Shown piece by piece: positions 5,075 through 12,835 of a DNA stretch of 15,410 nt (position 1 is its first letter; each line of letters begins with the position of its first letter). The notes under the pieces were generated by a model. That model saw only the letters and a list, made by a program, of their open reading frames with translations, searched no databases and had not been told where the DNA came from. Both the position numbers and the translations under genes were made by a program. This DNA is from Spirochaetaceae bacterium. Its GTDB lineage: Bacteria; Spirochaetota; Spirochaetia; Treponematales; Breznakiellaceae. The stretch is from positions 1 through 15,410 of the forward strand of contig JAIRNN010000188.1 of assembly GCA_031257995.1 (NCBI GenBank), given 5' to 3'.

Positions 5075-6517
5075 ATGGAAGATGTTATCATCATAGGCGG
5101 GGGAGTTTGCGGCTGTTCGCTTCTGTATGAACTAAGCCGTTATAAGATAAAAGCGCTCTTGCTGGAAAAGGAAAATGATGTGGCGGACGGAACATCGAAA
5201 GCGAACACCGCCATTGTTCATGCGGGGTATGATCCGGAAGCCGGCAGTAAAATGGCCCATTACAATGTTGAGGGCAATAGGCTGATGGAACAGCTCTGCG
5301 CCGATCTGGATATTATGTACAAGAAAATCGGCTCTTTAGTGGTCGGTTTTGACGAAACGGATCGAAAAAATATCGAGAAATTATATATTCAGGGCAATAA
5401 AAACGGTGTGCCGGGCTTAAGAATCGTTGAGGGCGAGGAGCTTTTCAGGATGGAACCCGCGTTGAGCCGCGATATTATATGCGCCCTTTACGCTCCCTCA
5501 GCGGGTATTATCGCTCCGTGGGAGTTTGCCATTGCCCAAGCGGAATGTGCGGTCGCGGGCGGCGCGCGGGTCGAACTGAGCGCGGAAGTAACCGGTATCA
5601 AGAAAGAAGGGGACTTTTTCATCGTCAGCACGGTTAAGGGCGCATTTGAGGCCCGGTATGTTGTCAACGCGGCGGGGGTCAATTCCGATAGCGTAAACGA
5701 GATGGTCGAGGAAAAGTCTTTCACTATCCATCCCAAACGGGGCGAGTACTGCGTTCTTGATACGACCGAAGCAAAACTGGTCAATCTGGTCGTGTTTCCC
5801 TGCCCCTCGGCGCTGGGCAAGGGGGTGGTTGTTACCCCGACGGTGCACGGCAACATTCTCGTGGGCCCGGACAGCACGGACTGTCCCCGTGGATCGCTTG
5901 AAAATACGGCGGAGGGGCTCGACTATGTGGCAAAGAACGCGCTCCGGTGCGTGCCGGGGGTCAACTTGCGCGCGTCCATCAGAAATTTTTCCGGCATACG
6001 CGCCCATCCGGATCGTGATGATTTTATCGTCGGCGAGTCGGAGCATGTGGCCGGGTTTTTCAATATAGCCGGGGTTAAGTCTCCGGGGCTGACCTCATCG
6101 CCCTCTATCGCGCGGGATGTCGCCGGAATGCTCCTTGACAAGGGGCTCGATGCCTCGCCGAATCCCGCTTTCGTTGCGGAGCGGAGCGTTGTACGGTTTA
6201 AACACCTGAGCGAAGAGAATAAACAGGAGGCGATACGGCGGAATCCTCTCTATGGGACGATTGTCTGCCGGTGCGAAACGGTTACGGAGGGCGAGATCGT
6301 GGACGCGCTGAGACGGCCGCTGCCGCCGCGCTCGCTTGACGCGGTTAAACGCCGGTGTACCACCGGTATGGGGCGTTGTCAAGGCGGCTTTTGCGGGCCC
6401 CGTGTGATGGCGCTCATCGCCAAGTACGCCGGGCTCAGCCAGACGGACATTCCCCTTGACAAAGAGGGGATGTACATCATCACCGGACGGACAAAAGGAA
6501 AAAGGACGGCTCTATGA
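5075..6517 (+). CDS. glpA: GlpA-like FAD glycerol-3-phosphate dehydrogenase with BFD-like [2Fe-2S] domain
   Basis: A 480-aa DAO-superfamily flavoprotein likely to oxidise glycerol-3-phosphate to DHAP. The FAD Rossmann motif IIIGGGVCGCS is at residues 5-15, with KANTAIVHAGYDP downstream. The substrate domain spans about 80-360, with GVKSPGLTSSPSIA near the flavin end. The C-terminal BFD-like domain has C398-x-C400 and C435-x4-C440 (MGRCQGGFC), which should bind [2Fe-2S]; C428 is an additional cysteine. A weak GGAG lies 11 nt before the ATG, and a stronger AGGAGGTG at 5012-5019 has no start codon at useful spacing. The stop overlaps the next start (ATGA), implying translational coupling. The family also contains L-2-hydroxyglutarate-oxidase-like enzymes. 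The glpKF context favours G3P. No GlpC membrane anchor follows. Confidence 0.85.
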   Translation: MEDVIIIGGGVCGCSLLYELSRYKIKALLLEKENDVADGTSKANTAIVHAGYDPEAGSKMAHYNVEGNRLMEQLCADLDIMYKKIGSLVVGFDETDRKNIEKLYIQGNKNGVPGLRIVEGEELFRMEPALSRDIICALYAPSAGIIAPWEFAIAQAECAVAGGARVELSAEVTGIKKEGDFFIVSTVKGAFEARYVVNAAGVNSDSVNEMVEEKSFTIHPKRGEYCVLDTTEAKLVNLVVFPCPSALGKGVVVTPTVHGNILVGPDSTDCPRGSLENTAEGLDYVAKNALRCVPGVNLRASIRNFSGIRAHPDRDDFIVGESEHVAGFFNIAGVKSPGLTSSPSIARDVAGMLLDKGLDASPNPAFVAERSVVRFKHLSEENKQEAIRRNPLYGTIVCRCETVTEGEIVDALRRPLPPRSLDAVKRRCTTGMGRCQGGFCGPRVMALIAKYAGLSQTDIPLDKEGMYIITGRTKGKRTAL

Positions 6518-8163
6518 AAGATACCTACGATGTCATTGTCGTTGGCGGCGGTCCTGCGGGTCTTGCCGCCGGCATATCCGCGGCGGAAAACGGCGCGGCC
6601 AGCGTGCTGATTCTGGAACGGAACGATACGCTGGGCGGGATTCTCAACCAGTGTATCCATAACGGCTTTGGTCTGCATTATTTCAAGGAAGAGATGACGG
6701 GCCCCGAATACGCCGCCCGGTTCATCGAACTGCTTCCCCGATACCCGGCAATCGAAGTCCTCACAGGCTCTATGGTACTCAACGTATTCCCTGACAAAAC
6801 GGTTTCCATGATTCACGCCAAACACGGCTATATAAGCCTCAAGGCAAACGTCGTCGTGCTGTCGATGGGCTGCCGCGAGCGTACGCGGGGGGCGATCGGT
6901 ATTCCGGGGACGCGGCCATCCGGCATATTCACGGCGGGCGCGGCCCAGCTTTACATGAACATCGAAGGGCTCGCCATTGGAAAACGGGTCGTGATTCTGG
7001 GGTCGGGAGACATCGGCCTCATCATGGCCCGGCGTTTGACGCTTGAAGGCGCGAAGGTGCTGGGCGTCTACGAGGTGCTGCCGTATTCATCGGGCCTCAC
7101 CCGTAACATTGTCCAGTGCCTTGAGGATTACGACATCCCCCTCTACCTCTCCCACACGATTACCGGTATTCGGGGGGACAAGCGGATTGAACAGGTGGTG
7201 ATCCAGCACGTCGATGAACAGCGGAAGCCCATTCCGGGTACCGAACAGACGCTTGACTGCGACACGCTGCTGCTTTCCGTGGGCCTCATCCCGGAGAACG
7301 AACTTTCCCGTCAGGCGGGGATCGAGATGAGCCCCCGGACGAGCGGGCCGGTCGTATATGAAAACATGGAAACCAGCATTCCGGGCATCTTTGCCTGCGG
7401 AAACGTCGCCCATGTACACGATCTGGTGGACTTCGTTACGGCGGAAAGCTTACGCGCCGGAAAAGCCGCCGCAACCTATGCCTTCAAAGAAGCGGGAACG
7501 GTCATTGAGGTGCGGAATGGGGAAGGCGTGGGGTATACGGTGCCGCAGAAGATCCGCCTCGACAATGTGGAGAAGGGCATCGATATATTCTTCCGTGCTA
7601 CTGCGATTTATAAAACGGCGAAGATTGAAGTAAAAAGCGGGGGGACAGTTGTCGTCTCTTTCAAGCGCGAGCATCTGGCCCCCGGAGAGATGGAAAAAAT
7701 CACCGTGCCCAAGGTCTTTCTCGAAAAGATAGAGGATGCCTCCCTGGTCGTGTCCGTGAACAGTACCGAGAAGGTGAGCGGGTCCAATGTCCGGTTTCGT
7801 ACCAAGCGGCCCGACGGGATCACGGAACTTATCTGTATCGTATGTCCCAAGGGCTGTCATTTGCAGGTTGACGAGAAGAACGATTGCGCGGTAACGGGAA
7901 ACGATTGTGTGCGCGGGGCGGAGTACGGCAAACAGGAAATCAGCAACCCCACGAGGGTACTCACGTCAACCGTATGCGCGTCGGGCGGCGTGATTTCCCG
8001 GATGCCGGTGAAGACCGACAAAAATATCCCCAAGGGCAAGATTTTTGACGCGATGAAGCTGCTTGATGAATTTGAAGTGAAGGCGCCGGTCAAAAGCGGG
8101 GAAGTCGTTATCCCCGCTATATGCGGCACTGAGGCGAATTTCATAGCGACGCGCGGTGTATGA
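6514..8163 (+). CDS. GlpB-like FAD/NAD-linked oxidoreductase fused to DUF1667
   Basis: A 549-aa two-part protein. Residues 1 to about 420 form a pyridine-nucleotide-disulfide-type oxidoreductase. The FAD site is VVGGGPAGLAAG, near 6-18; VLSMGCRERTRG lies near 115-125; the NAD-type site is VILGSGDIG (161-168); and IFACGNVAHVHDLVDFV closes the FAD domain. Residues about 438-549 are a DUF1667 domain with C441xxC444PKGC448, then C458 and C465 (GNDCVRG), cysteines suited to an Fe-S cluster. In many clostridial and Thermotoga glp loci these two parts are separate adjacent genes after glpA. Here they are one chain. The ATG overlaps the glpA-like stop by 4 nt. The likely role is to pass electrons from G3P oxidation to a soluble acceptor such as NAD. 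The acceptor cannot be read from sequence. Confidence 0.85.
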   Translation: MKDTYDVIVVGGGPAGLAAGISAAENGAASVLILERNDTLGGILNQCIHNGFGLHYFKEEMTGPEYAARFIELLPRYPAIEVLTGSMVLNVFPDKTVSMIHAKHGYISLKANVVVLSMGCRERTRGAIGIPGTRPSGIFTAGAAQLYMNIEGLAIGKRVVILGSGDIGLIMARRLTLEGAKVLGVYEVLPYSSGLTRNIVQCLEDYDIPLYLSHTITGIRGDKRIEQVVIQHVDEQRKPIPGTEQTLDCDTLLLSVGLIPENELSRQAGIEMSPRTSGPVVYENMETSIPGIFACGNVAHVHDLVDFVTAESLRAGKAAATYAFKEAGTVIEVRNGEGVGYTVPQKIRLDNVEKGIDIFFRATAIYKTAKIEVKSGGTVVVSFKREHLAPGEMEKITVPKVFLEKIEDASLVVSVNSTEKVSGSNVRFRTKRPDGITELICIVCPKGCHLQVDEKNDCAVTGNDCVRGAEYGKQEISNPTRVLTSTVCASGGVISRMPVKTDKNIPKGKIFDAMKLLDEFEVKAPVKSGEVVIPAICGTEANFIATRGV

Positions 8164-8245
8164 GGCTTTGTTCAAATTTGAGTGCGGATTTTCAAGAAGT
8201 TATGCGGTTGTTTTTGAAAATCGGCGCGCGTTTTTTGTGAAGCCT
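8163..8245 (+). terminator. Possible terminator of the glycerol oxidation genes
   Basis: Directly after the stop codon, AGGCTT (8163-8168) can pair with AAGCCT (8240-8245). This encloses a GATTTTCAA/TTGAAAATC stem (8187-8195, 8214-8222), followed 8 nt later by six Ts. The spacing is unlike a classical terminator, so this is moderate evidence only. Confidence 0.4.
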
Positions 8246-8263
8246 TTGGGGATGAGGGCGGGT

Positions 8264-8290
8264 CATCCTTGATGCCGGGCATCAAGGATG
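8264..8290. repeat. Perfect 27-nt palindrome
   Basis: Arm CATCCTTGATGCC, a single central G, then the exact reverse complement. It lies in the 325-bp gap before dhaK. It could form a 13-bp cruciform, or a hairpin with slightly fewer pairs, or serve as a dimeric-protein operator. No T-run follows. Confidence 0.6.
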
Positions 8291-8368
8291 CCTTCGGGGG
8301 CGGGTACTGATGCGCGGACCGGCCGGCGGGCAGCGTAAACCCCAAAGCCCTCTTGCGGGCGGCGGATT

Positions 8369-8428
8369 GGAGCGAGGGGGTTCGGCAATTTGCCGCGGCA
8401 ACAAAGTTGCCGCGGCTTCCCCCTCCTA
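8369..8428 (-). repeat. GC-rich modular repeat, copy C, with inserted hairpin
   Basis: GGAGCGAGGGGG (8369-8380) and TTCCCCCTCCTA (8417-8428) are the two halves of the palindromic box seen intact at 12692-12717. Instead of the usual three- or four-base centre there are 36 nt, containing a perfect 11-bp hairpin GCCGCGGCAAC-aaa-(complement) at 8392-8416. It lies 60 nt upstream of dhaK. The rest of the 8164-8488 gap is AT/GC mosaic with no gene or clear promoter. Confidence 0.65.
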
Positions 8429-8488
8429 GTAAAAAAGCAAAAACGGGCCTTTGGGTCTGATTATTTTATTTTATTTTTGGAGGAATGT

Positions 8489-9490
8489 ATGAAGAAGTTA
8501 ATCAACGATCCGTCGCAAGTAGTCGTCGAATCCCTCAAGGGTATGGAAGCGGCCCACGGGGATGTCATCAGGGTCAACTACGAGCCCGCTTTTATCGCCC
8601 GCAAAGCGCCCACGAGGAAGGGTAAGGTGGCCGTGATTTCGGGAGGCGGCAGCGGGCATGAGCCTATGCACGGCGGCTTTGTCGGGCTGGGTATGCTGGA
8701 CGCGGCCTGTCCCGGCGAGGTGTTTACGTCTCCTACGCCGGACCAGATGGAGGCGGCGACAAAGGCGGTCGATGGAGGGGCGGGTGTCATTCATCTGGTA
8801 AAAAACTATACCGGCGACATCATGAACTTCCAGATGGCGGCGGACATTTGCGCGGCGGACAACATTAAGGTCGAGGCTATTGTCATTGCGGATGACGTTG
8901 CGGTCGAGGACAGTCTCTACACGGCGGGACGGCGGGGGGTCGGCAGCACGGTGCTTACCGAGAAGATCATCGGCGCGTCTGCCGAAAGGGGCGATCCGCT
9001 TGAAACGGTGGTGAAATACGCTGCCTATTGCAAGGACAACGGACGGAGTATGGGTATCGCGCTGACATCGTGCACATTGCCCGCCGTGGGCAAGCCGATT
9101 TTCGAGATCGGCGATGACGAGATTGAGCTCGGTGTCGGCATTCACGGGGAGCCGGGCCGCGAGAGGATCAAGATCAAACGCGCGGACGAGCTCACCGCGC
9201 TGTTGTTTGAACCGATTGCCGGGGATATGGCCCTGAAACAGGGGGACGAGATCATCCTGTTTGTCAACGGCATGGGCGGCACTCCCCTCATTGAGCTCTA
9301 CGTGCTTTACCACGCGGCCTTTGAGCTTGCCAAGAAGAAGGGCGTTAAAGTCGTCCGCAACCTCGTGGGCAGTTACATCACGTCTCTTGAGATGCAGGGT
9401 TTCAGCATCACGGCGATGAAGGCCAACGCGGATATTGTGAAGCTCTGGGATGCGCCGGTTTGGACACCGGGTCTCCGCTGGGGGGTGTGA
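8489..9490 (+). CDS. dhaK: PEP-dependent dihydroxyacetone kinase, substrate-binding subunit DhaK
   Basis: A 333-aa cytoplasmic subunit that binds dihydroxyacetone covalently and presents it to DhaL for phosphorylation to DHAP. ATG at 8489 follows GGAGG by 5 nt. Upstream in-frame sequence is repeat-derived. Key residues align with E. coli DhaK: H57 in SGGGSGHEP (E. coli H56), D110 in NYTGDIMNF (D109), and H219 in GVGIHGEPG, the histidine that forms the hemiaminal with Dha (H218). ADDVAVED and GRRGVGSTVLTEKI are also typical. The stop (TGA) overlaps the dhaL start as TGATG. No promoter is convincing, so the gene may depend on read-through or an AT-rich element at 8457-8478. Confidence 0.96.
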   Translation: MKKLINDPSQVVVESLKGMEAAHGDVIRVNYEPAFIARKAPTRKGKVAVISGGGSGHEPMHGGFVGLGMLDAACPGEVFTSPTPDQMEAATKAVDGGAGVIHLVKNYTGDIMNFQMAADICAADNIKVEAIVIADDVAVEDSLYTAGRRGVGSTVLTEKIIGASAERGDPLETVVKYAAYCKDNGRSMGIALTSCTLPAVGKPIFEIGDDEIELGVGIHGEPGRERIKIKRADELTALLFEPIAGDMALKQGDEIILFVNGMGGTPLIELYVLYHAAFELAKKKGVKVVRNLVGSYITSLEMQGFSITAMKANADIVKLWDAPVWTPGLRWGV

Positions 9491-10104
9491 TGATTGCGCT
9501 GCCTGAGATTGTTGACTGGTTAAAGAGGCTTGATGCCGTGTACGCCGAACAGAAGGATTTCCTTTCCGCGCTCGATTCCGCGATTGGGGATGGGGATCAC
9601 GGGGTTAATATGGCGCGGGGGTTTCACGCTGTTGCCGCGGCGCTAGACGCTTCGCCGCCCGCCGACATCGGCGCGGCCTTCAAGTCGGCTTCGACCGCCT
9701 TGATAAAGACGGTCGGCGGCGCTTCCGGCCCGCTCTACGGCACCTTGTTTCTCCGTTGCGCTCTTGCCTTTGCCGGGAAGACGGAACTGGACCTTGACGC
9801 ATGGACGGGCGCGCTCGAAAAGGGGGTGCAGGGTATCGAACAGCTTGGCAAGGCGCGCGAGGGCGACAAGACGATGCTCGACGCATGGTTTCCGGCTTTG
9901 GCGGCGTTGAAAGCGGGCGGCGGGCTGAAAGAGGCGCTGAAAGCCGCCGCTTCCGCCGCCGAGGAGGGTATGAAGGCGACCATTCCGCTCAAAGCCTTGA
10001 AGGGGCGGGCAAGTTATCTGGGGGATCGCAGCATAGGGCATCAGGATCCGGGCGCGACCAGTACTTTCCTGTTGCTTGATGCCGCCGCCGAAGTGTTGGG
10101 GTGA
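9490..10104 (+). CDS. dhaL: Dihydroxyacetone kinase, nucleotide-binding subunit DhaL
   Basis: A 204-aa subunit (E. coli about 210) that holds ADP/ATP and two Mg ions, receives phosphate from DhaM and phosphorylates Dha bound to DhaK. The Mg-binding aspartates D29, D34 and D36 sit in ALDSAIGDGDHG. GGASGPLYGTLF, GDKTMLDAWFPA and GRASYLGDRSIGHQDPGA are the expected nucleotide-site motifs. The ATG at 9490 overlaps the dhaK TGA by one base, with GGGGG 4-5 nt upstream. An upstream in-frame ATG at 9460 would lie inside dhaK and add a non-family leader. The product is PTS-type because it is separate from DhaK and followed by DhaM. Confidence 0.95.
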   Translation: MIALPEIVDWLKRLDAVYAEQKDFLSALDSAIGDGDHGVNMARGFHAVAAALDASPPADIGAAFKSASTALIKTVGGASGPLYGTLFLRCALAFAGKTELDLDAWTGALEKGVQGIEQLGKAREGDKTMLDAWFPALAALKAGGGLKEALKAAASAAEEGMKATIPLKALKGRASYLGDRSIGHQDPGATSTFLLLDAAAEVLG

Positions 10105-10108
10105 TGTT

Positions 10109-12547
10109 TTGGTAGGACTTGTTCTTGTTTCCCATTGCCGGGCGTTGGCTCTGGCTGCCGCCGGTCTTGCCCGGCAGGTTTCTTCCGGCGCGGCAATTCC
10201 CCTCGCTGCGGCGGGCGGCGCGGGGGATAATCACGGCGAGCTCGGCACCGACGCGATGGACATCATGGAGGCCGTCGAATCGGTTTACTCAAGCGACGGC
10301 GTTCTGGTGCTGATGGACTTGGGCAGCGCCATACTGAGCGCAAAGACCGCTCTCGCCTTTCTTGAACCCGAAAAGGCGGAACACATACGTCTTTGTTCCG
10401 CTCCCCTTGTCGAAGGGGCCGTTTCCGCCGCCGTGCAGATTGCTATCGGCAGCAGCCTCGACACGGCAGAACAGGAAGCCCGCGCCGCGCTGGTTCCCAA
10501 GCAGCTTGATCTGGGAGACACCGCCCCGCCGGTAACGGCGGATAATGCCGATGACGAGGGCGGCTATCTGTCCTACACCTTTGTGTCCCGCCTGAAAAAC
10601 GGCCTTCACGCCCGGCCCGCATCCCTCCTAGTGGGTGCGGCAGCTTCGTTTCCCGCTACGCTGAAAGTTAAAAACGTAAGCCGGAACAAGGGGCCTGTGT
10701 CCGCCCGCAGCATCAACAAGCTGGCCTTGCTGGGCATACTGCTCGGAGACGAGGTCGAGGCGCGGGCATCCGGCGATGATGCCGGGGAAGCGCTTGCCGC
10801 CGTCAGGAAGCTCGTGGAGGACAATTTTGGCGAGCCGCCTGCCGCGCTCAAAAGTACGGCGCGGCCCCAAGAAAAGACGCTCTCCCTCGCGCCGGGGATC
10901 GCGATGGGCCGTCTCTACCGCGAGAACAGCGTTACCAGCCCCAAAGAGGCCATAGATGACGGGGATGCGGAGATTCGCCGCCTTGATGCCGCCATCGCGC
11001 GGGTGAAAACGGAACTTGAGGCGCAGGAGGCGCGTCTTATTAAAGCGGGCCATGCGGATGAAGCCGGCATTTTTAACGCCCAAAAATGTATCTTGATGGA
11101 CGAAGACGTTATCAATGAGGTTAAGAAGTCCATACGTACGGAAAAGCTGGCGGCTTCATACCTTTACCAGAGGACGATGAACAAGCTGGCCGCCGATTAC
11201 CGCGAGCTTCCCGGCGCGTACCTGCCGCAGCGGGCCGTCGACATCAACGATGTGGCTTCGCGGGTGCTGGATGCGCTCTCAGGCCGGAAAAAGGATGCCG
11301 AAGATGCGGGGGACATCATCCTCGCCGCAAAGGAAGTGCGGCCTTCGATGATTGTCCGTTTCGAAAACAGTCTCCGGGGGTTTTTGAGCGAAACGGGCGG
11401 CACGACCTCCCACGCGGCGATTCTGGCGAAAACGCTGGGTATTCCGGCGCTGTCCGGTTATCATCTCGATGAAAAGGTGGCAAACGGTACGCTTATCATC
11501 ATGGACGGAAAAACCGGTTCCGTTACCGTTGACCCCGACCCGCAGGCACAGGCCGCGTTCAAAAAAGAGATCGCCGATTGGGAGGAGAAAAAGCGGCGGG
11601 ATTTCGAGGACAGCAAAAAAAACGCCGTTACGACGGACGGGGTAAAGATATATGTCCGCGCCAATGTTGGCGACACACGGGACGCGAAAAAGGCGGCCGA
11701 ATACCACGCCGAGGGTGTCGGTCTTTTGCGGACGGAGTTTCTCTTTCTTTCCCGCCCGGAGCCGCCCGATGAAAAAACGCAGATCGCGATGCTGGGAGAA
11801 ATCCTTGCGCTTGCAGGCGAGAATCCCGTTACCATTCGCACCCTTGACATTGGCGGCGATAAGCCCCTTCCTTGGCTTGAAACGGAGAAAGAGGAGAACC
11901 CCTTCCTCGGGGTGCGCGGCGCGCGCTTCTACCAAAAGGAAAAACGGCTTTTTATGAGCCAACTGCGCGCCATACTTTGCGCGGGGCTGGGGCATAAGGT
12001 GAAAATAATGATACCGATGATAAGTACGATGGAAGAACTGCGTTTCTGCAAGGAAACGCTCAAGACCGCCCACACCGGCCTCGCGCGGGAAGGCATTGTC
12101 CACGCATGGCCGGTTCCGCTGGGGATAATGGTGGAAACGCCCGCCGCAGCGGTGATGGCGGACCATTTCGCGTCCCTCGCGGACTTCTTCAGCATCGGCT
12201 CAAACGACCTCTCCCAATACACGATGGCAGCCGAGCGCGGCAACAGCGCCTTGTCCGAACTGGCCAACGCATATCAGGGGGCGGTCTTGCGGACCATCAA
12301 TATAGTTGCCCGCGCCGCGCATAAGGCGGACATTCCGGTCAGCGTCTGCGGCGAAATGGCGGGAGACCCCCTGCTGAGTCAGGCGCTTGTCGGCATGGGC
12401 ATAACCGAACTCAGTATGAGCCCAGGCGCCATAGGGGGCGTTAAACGGGCGATCACCGGCATCTCAAGAGGGGAGGCCGAAGAGACTGCCCGGCGCTGCC
12501 TTGCCGCCGCTACGCTTAGCGAGGTGATGGACGCGCTCGACCCGTAA
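10109..12547 (+). CDS. dhaM: DhaM-HPr-complete Enzyme I fusion phosphotransferase
   Basis: An 812-aa multidomain PTS protein that passes phosphate from PEP to DhaL-bound ADP. A TTG start at 10109 is chosen: GGGGTGAT ends 3 nt upstream, and MVGLVLVSH matches the DhaM start. An ATG at 10076 would extend deep into dhaL. Domains: DhaM/EIIA-Man-like at about 1-125 with active H9 (VSHCRALA); HPr at about 152-245 with H167 in GLHARPAS; Enzyme I at about 257-812. Enzyme I has H435 in GGTTSHAAILAKTLG, the PEP-site segments GLLRTEFLFL and TLDIGGDKPLPW, ETPAAAVMAD, SIGSNDLSQY, and C747 in VCGEMAGD. E. coli DhaM carries only the N-terminal part of EI, so it needs the cell's general EI. Here the PEP-binding barrel is intact, so the chain should be self-sufficient. 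Confidence 0.93.
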   Translation: MVGLVLVSHCRALALAAAGLARQVSSGAAIPLAAAGGAGDNHGELGTDAMDIMEAVESVYSSDGVLVLMDLGSAILSAKTALAFLEPEKAEHIRLCSAPLVEGAVSAAVQIAIGSSLDTAEQEARAALVPKQLDLGDTAPPVTADNADDEGGYLSYTFVSRLKNGLHARPASLLVGAAASFPATLKVKNVSRNKGPVSARSINKLALLGILLGDEVEARASGDDAGEALAAVRKLVEDNFGEPPAALKSTARPQEKTLSLAPGIAMGRLYRENSVTSPKEAIDDGDAEIRRLDAAIARVKTELEAQEARLIKAGHADEAGIFNAQKCILMDEDVINEVKKSIRTEKLAASYLYQRTMNKLAADYRELPGAYLPQRAVDINDVASRVLDALSGRKKDAEDAGDIILAAKEVRPSMIVRFENSLRGFLSETGGTTSHAAILAKTLGIPALSGYHLDEKVANGTLIIMDGKTGSVTVDPDPQAQAAFKKEIADWEEKKRRDFEDSKKNAVTTDGVKIYVRANVGDTRDAKKAAEYHAEGVGLLRTEFLFLSRPEPPDEKTQIAMLGEILALAGENPVTIRTLDIGGDKPLPWLETEKEENPFLGVRGARFYQKEKRLFMSQLRAILCAGLGHKVKIMIPMISTMEELRFCKETLKTAHTGLAREGIVHAWPVPLGIMVETPAAAVMADHFASLADFFSIGSNDLSQYTMAAERGNSALSELANAYQGAVLRTINIVARAAHKADIPVSVCGEMAGDPLLSQALVGMGITELSMSPGAIGGVKRAITGISRGEAEETARRCLAAATLSEVMDALDP

Positions 12548-12596
12548 AATACGAATATACCAGGGGCGGGGCATCTTGGGACGATTTAGCAGTCTT

Positions 12597-12717
12597 CGGG
12601 GGCGTTGCGGGGGGTGTCCCCCACAGAGGGGGTAGCGGAAGACGGCGCAAAACCGCCTAAGTGCTTTGTGCGGCGCGGTTTTGCGCCGGCTGGAGCGAGG
12701 GGGAGACTTCCCCCTCC
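12597..12717 (-). repeat. GC-rich modular repeat, copy D (most complete)
   Basis: Read on plus, this copy holds box R (CGGGGGCGTTGCGGGGGG, 12597-12614, then TGTCCCCC), box Q (GGGGGTAGC, 12628-12636), a cargo hairpin, and box P (GGAGCGAGGGGGAGACTTCC, 12692-12711, then CCCTCC). The cargo is a perfect 14-bp stem, CGGCGCAAAACCGC at 12643-12656 with its complement at 12675-12688. It lies between dhaM and the phosphatidyltransferase. Confidence 0.7.
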
Positions 12718-12729
12718 TTATATTTTTTT
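12697..12729 (+). terminator. Terminator-like hairpin and T-run after dhaM
   Basis: GAGGGGGA pairs with TTCCCCCTC-type sequence (12697-12716), followed by CTTATA and a run of seven Ts (12723-12729). It is formed by box P of repeat copy D, so the repeat appears to double as the dhaKLM terminator. Confidence 0.5.
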
Positions 12730-12737
12730 GAGCAGTG

Positions 12738-12746
12738 TGGTATAAT
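12738..12746 (+). promoter_or_regulatory. Extended -10 promoter for pgsA
   Basis: TGG directly precedes a perfect TATAAT (12741-12746), an extended -10. The -35 (TTATAT at 12718-12723, 17-nt spacer) is weak. Expected leader is about 80 nt and contains the hairpin at 12778-12817. Confidence 0.6.
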
Positions 12747-12777
12747 CGGACGAGTATAGGCTGTCGCAGCCGTGCGA

Positions 12778-12817
12778 GAGACTGTCCCCCAAAACCTGAT
12801 AGTTTTGGAACAGGCTC
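12778..12817 (+). repeat. Leader hairpin related to 872-906
   Basis: CCAAAAC pairs with GTTTTGG (12789-12795, 12802-12808), with outer CTGT/ACAG and GAG/CTC pairs. It ends 4 nt before the AGGAG of the phosphatidyltransferase. It shares the CTGTTCCAAAACT-type arms of the hairpin behind rbr, so it is a dispersed structural repeat. Confidence 0.5.
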
Positions 12818-12835
12818 AAAAGGAGCATGCATTGT

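Noticed and set aside
11279..12166. 295-codon minus-strand open frame inside the DhaM-HPr-EI gene
   Set aside because: It is a shadow of the EI coding region, whose motifs are unambiguous on the plus strand.
12597..12717. Integron attC site
   Set aside because: The repeat has palindromic ends and a GTTGC stretch, but no proper RYYYAAC/GTTRRRY core pair. No integrase or cassette array is present.
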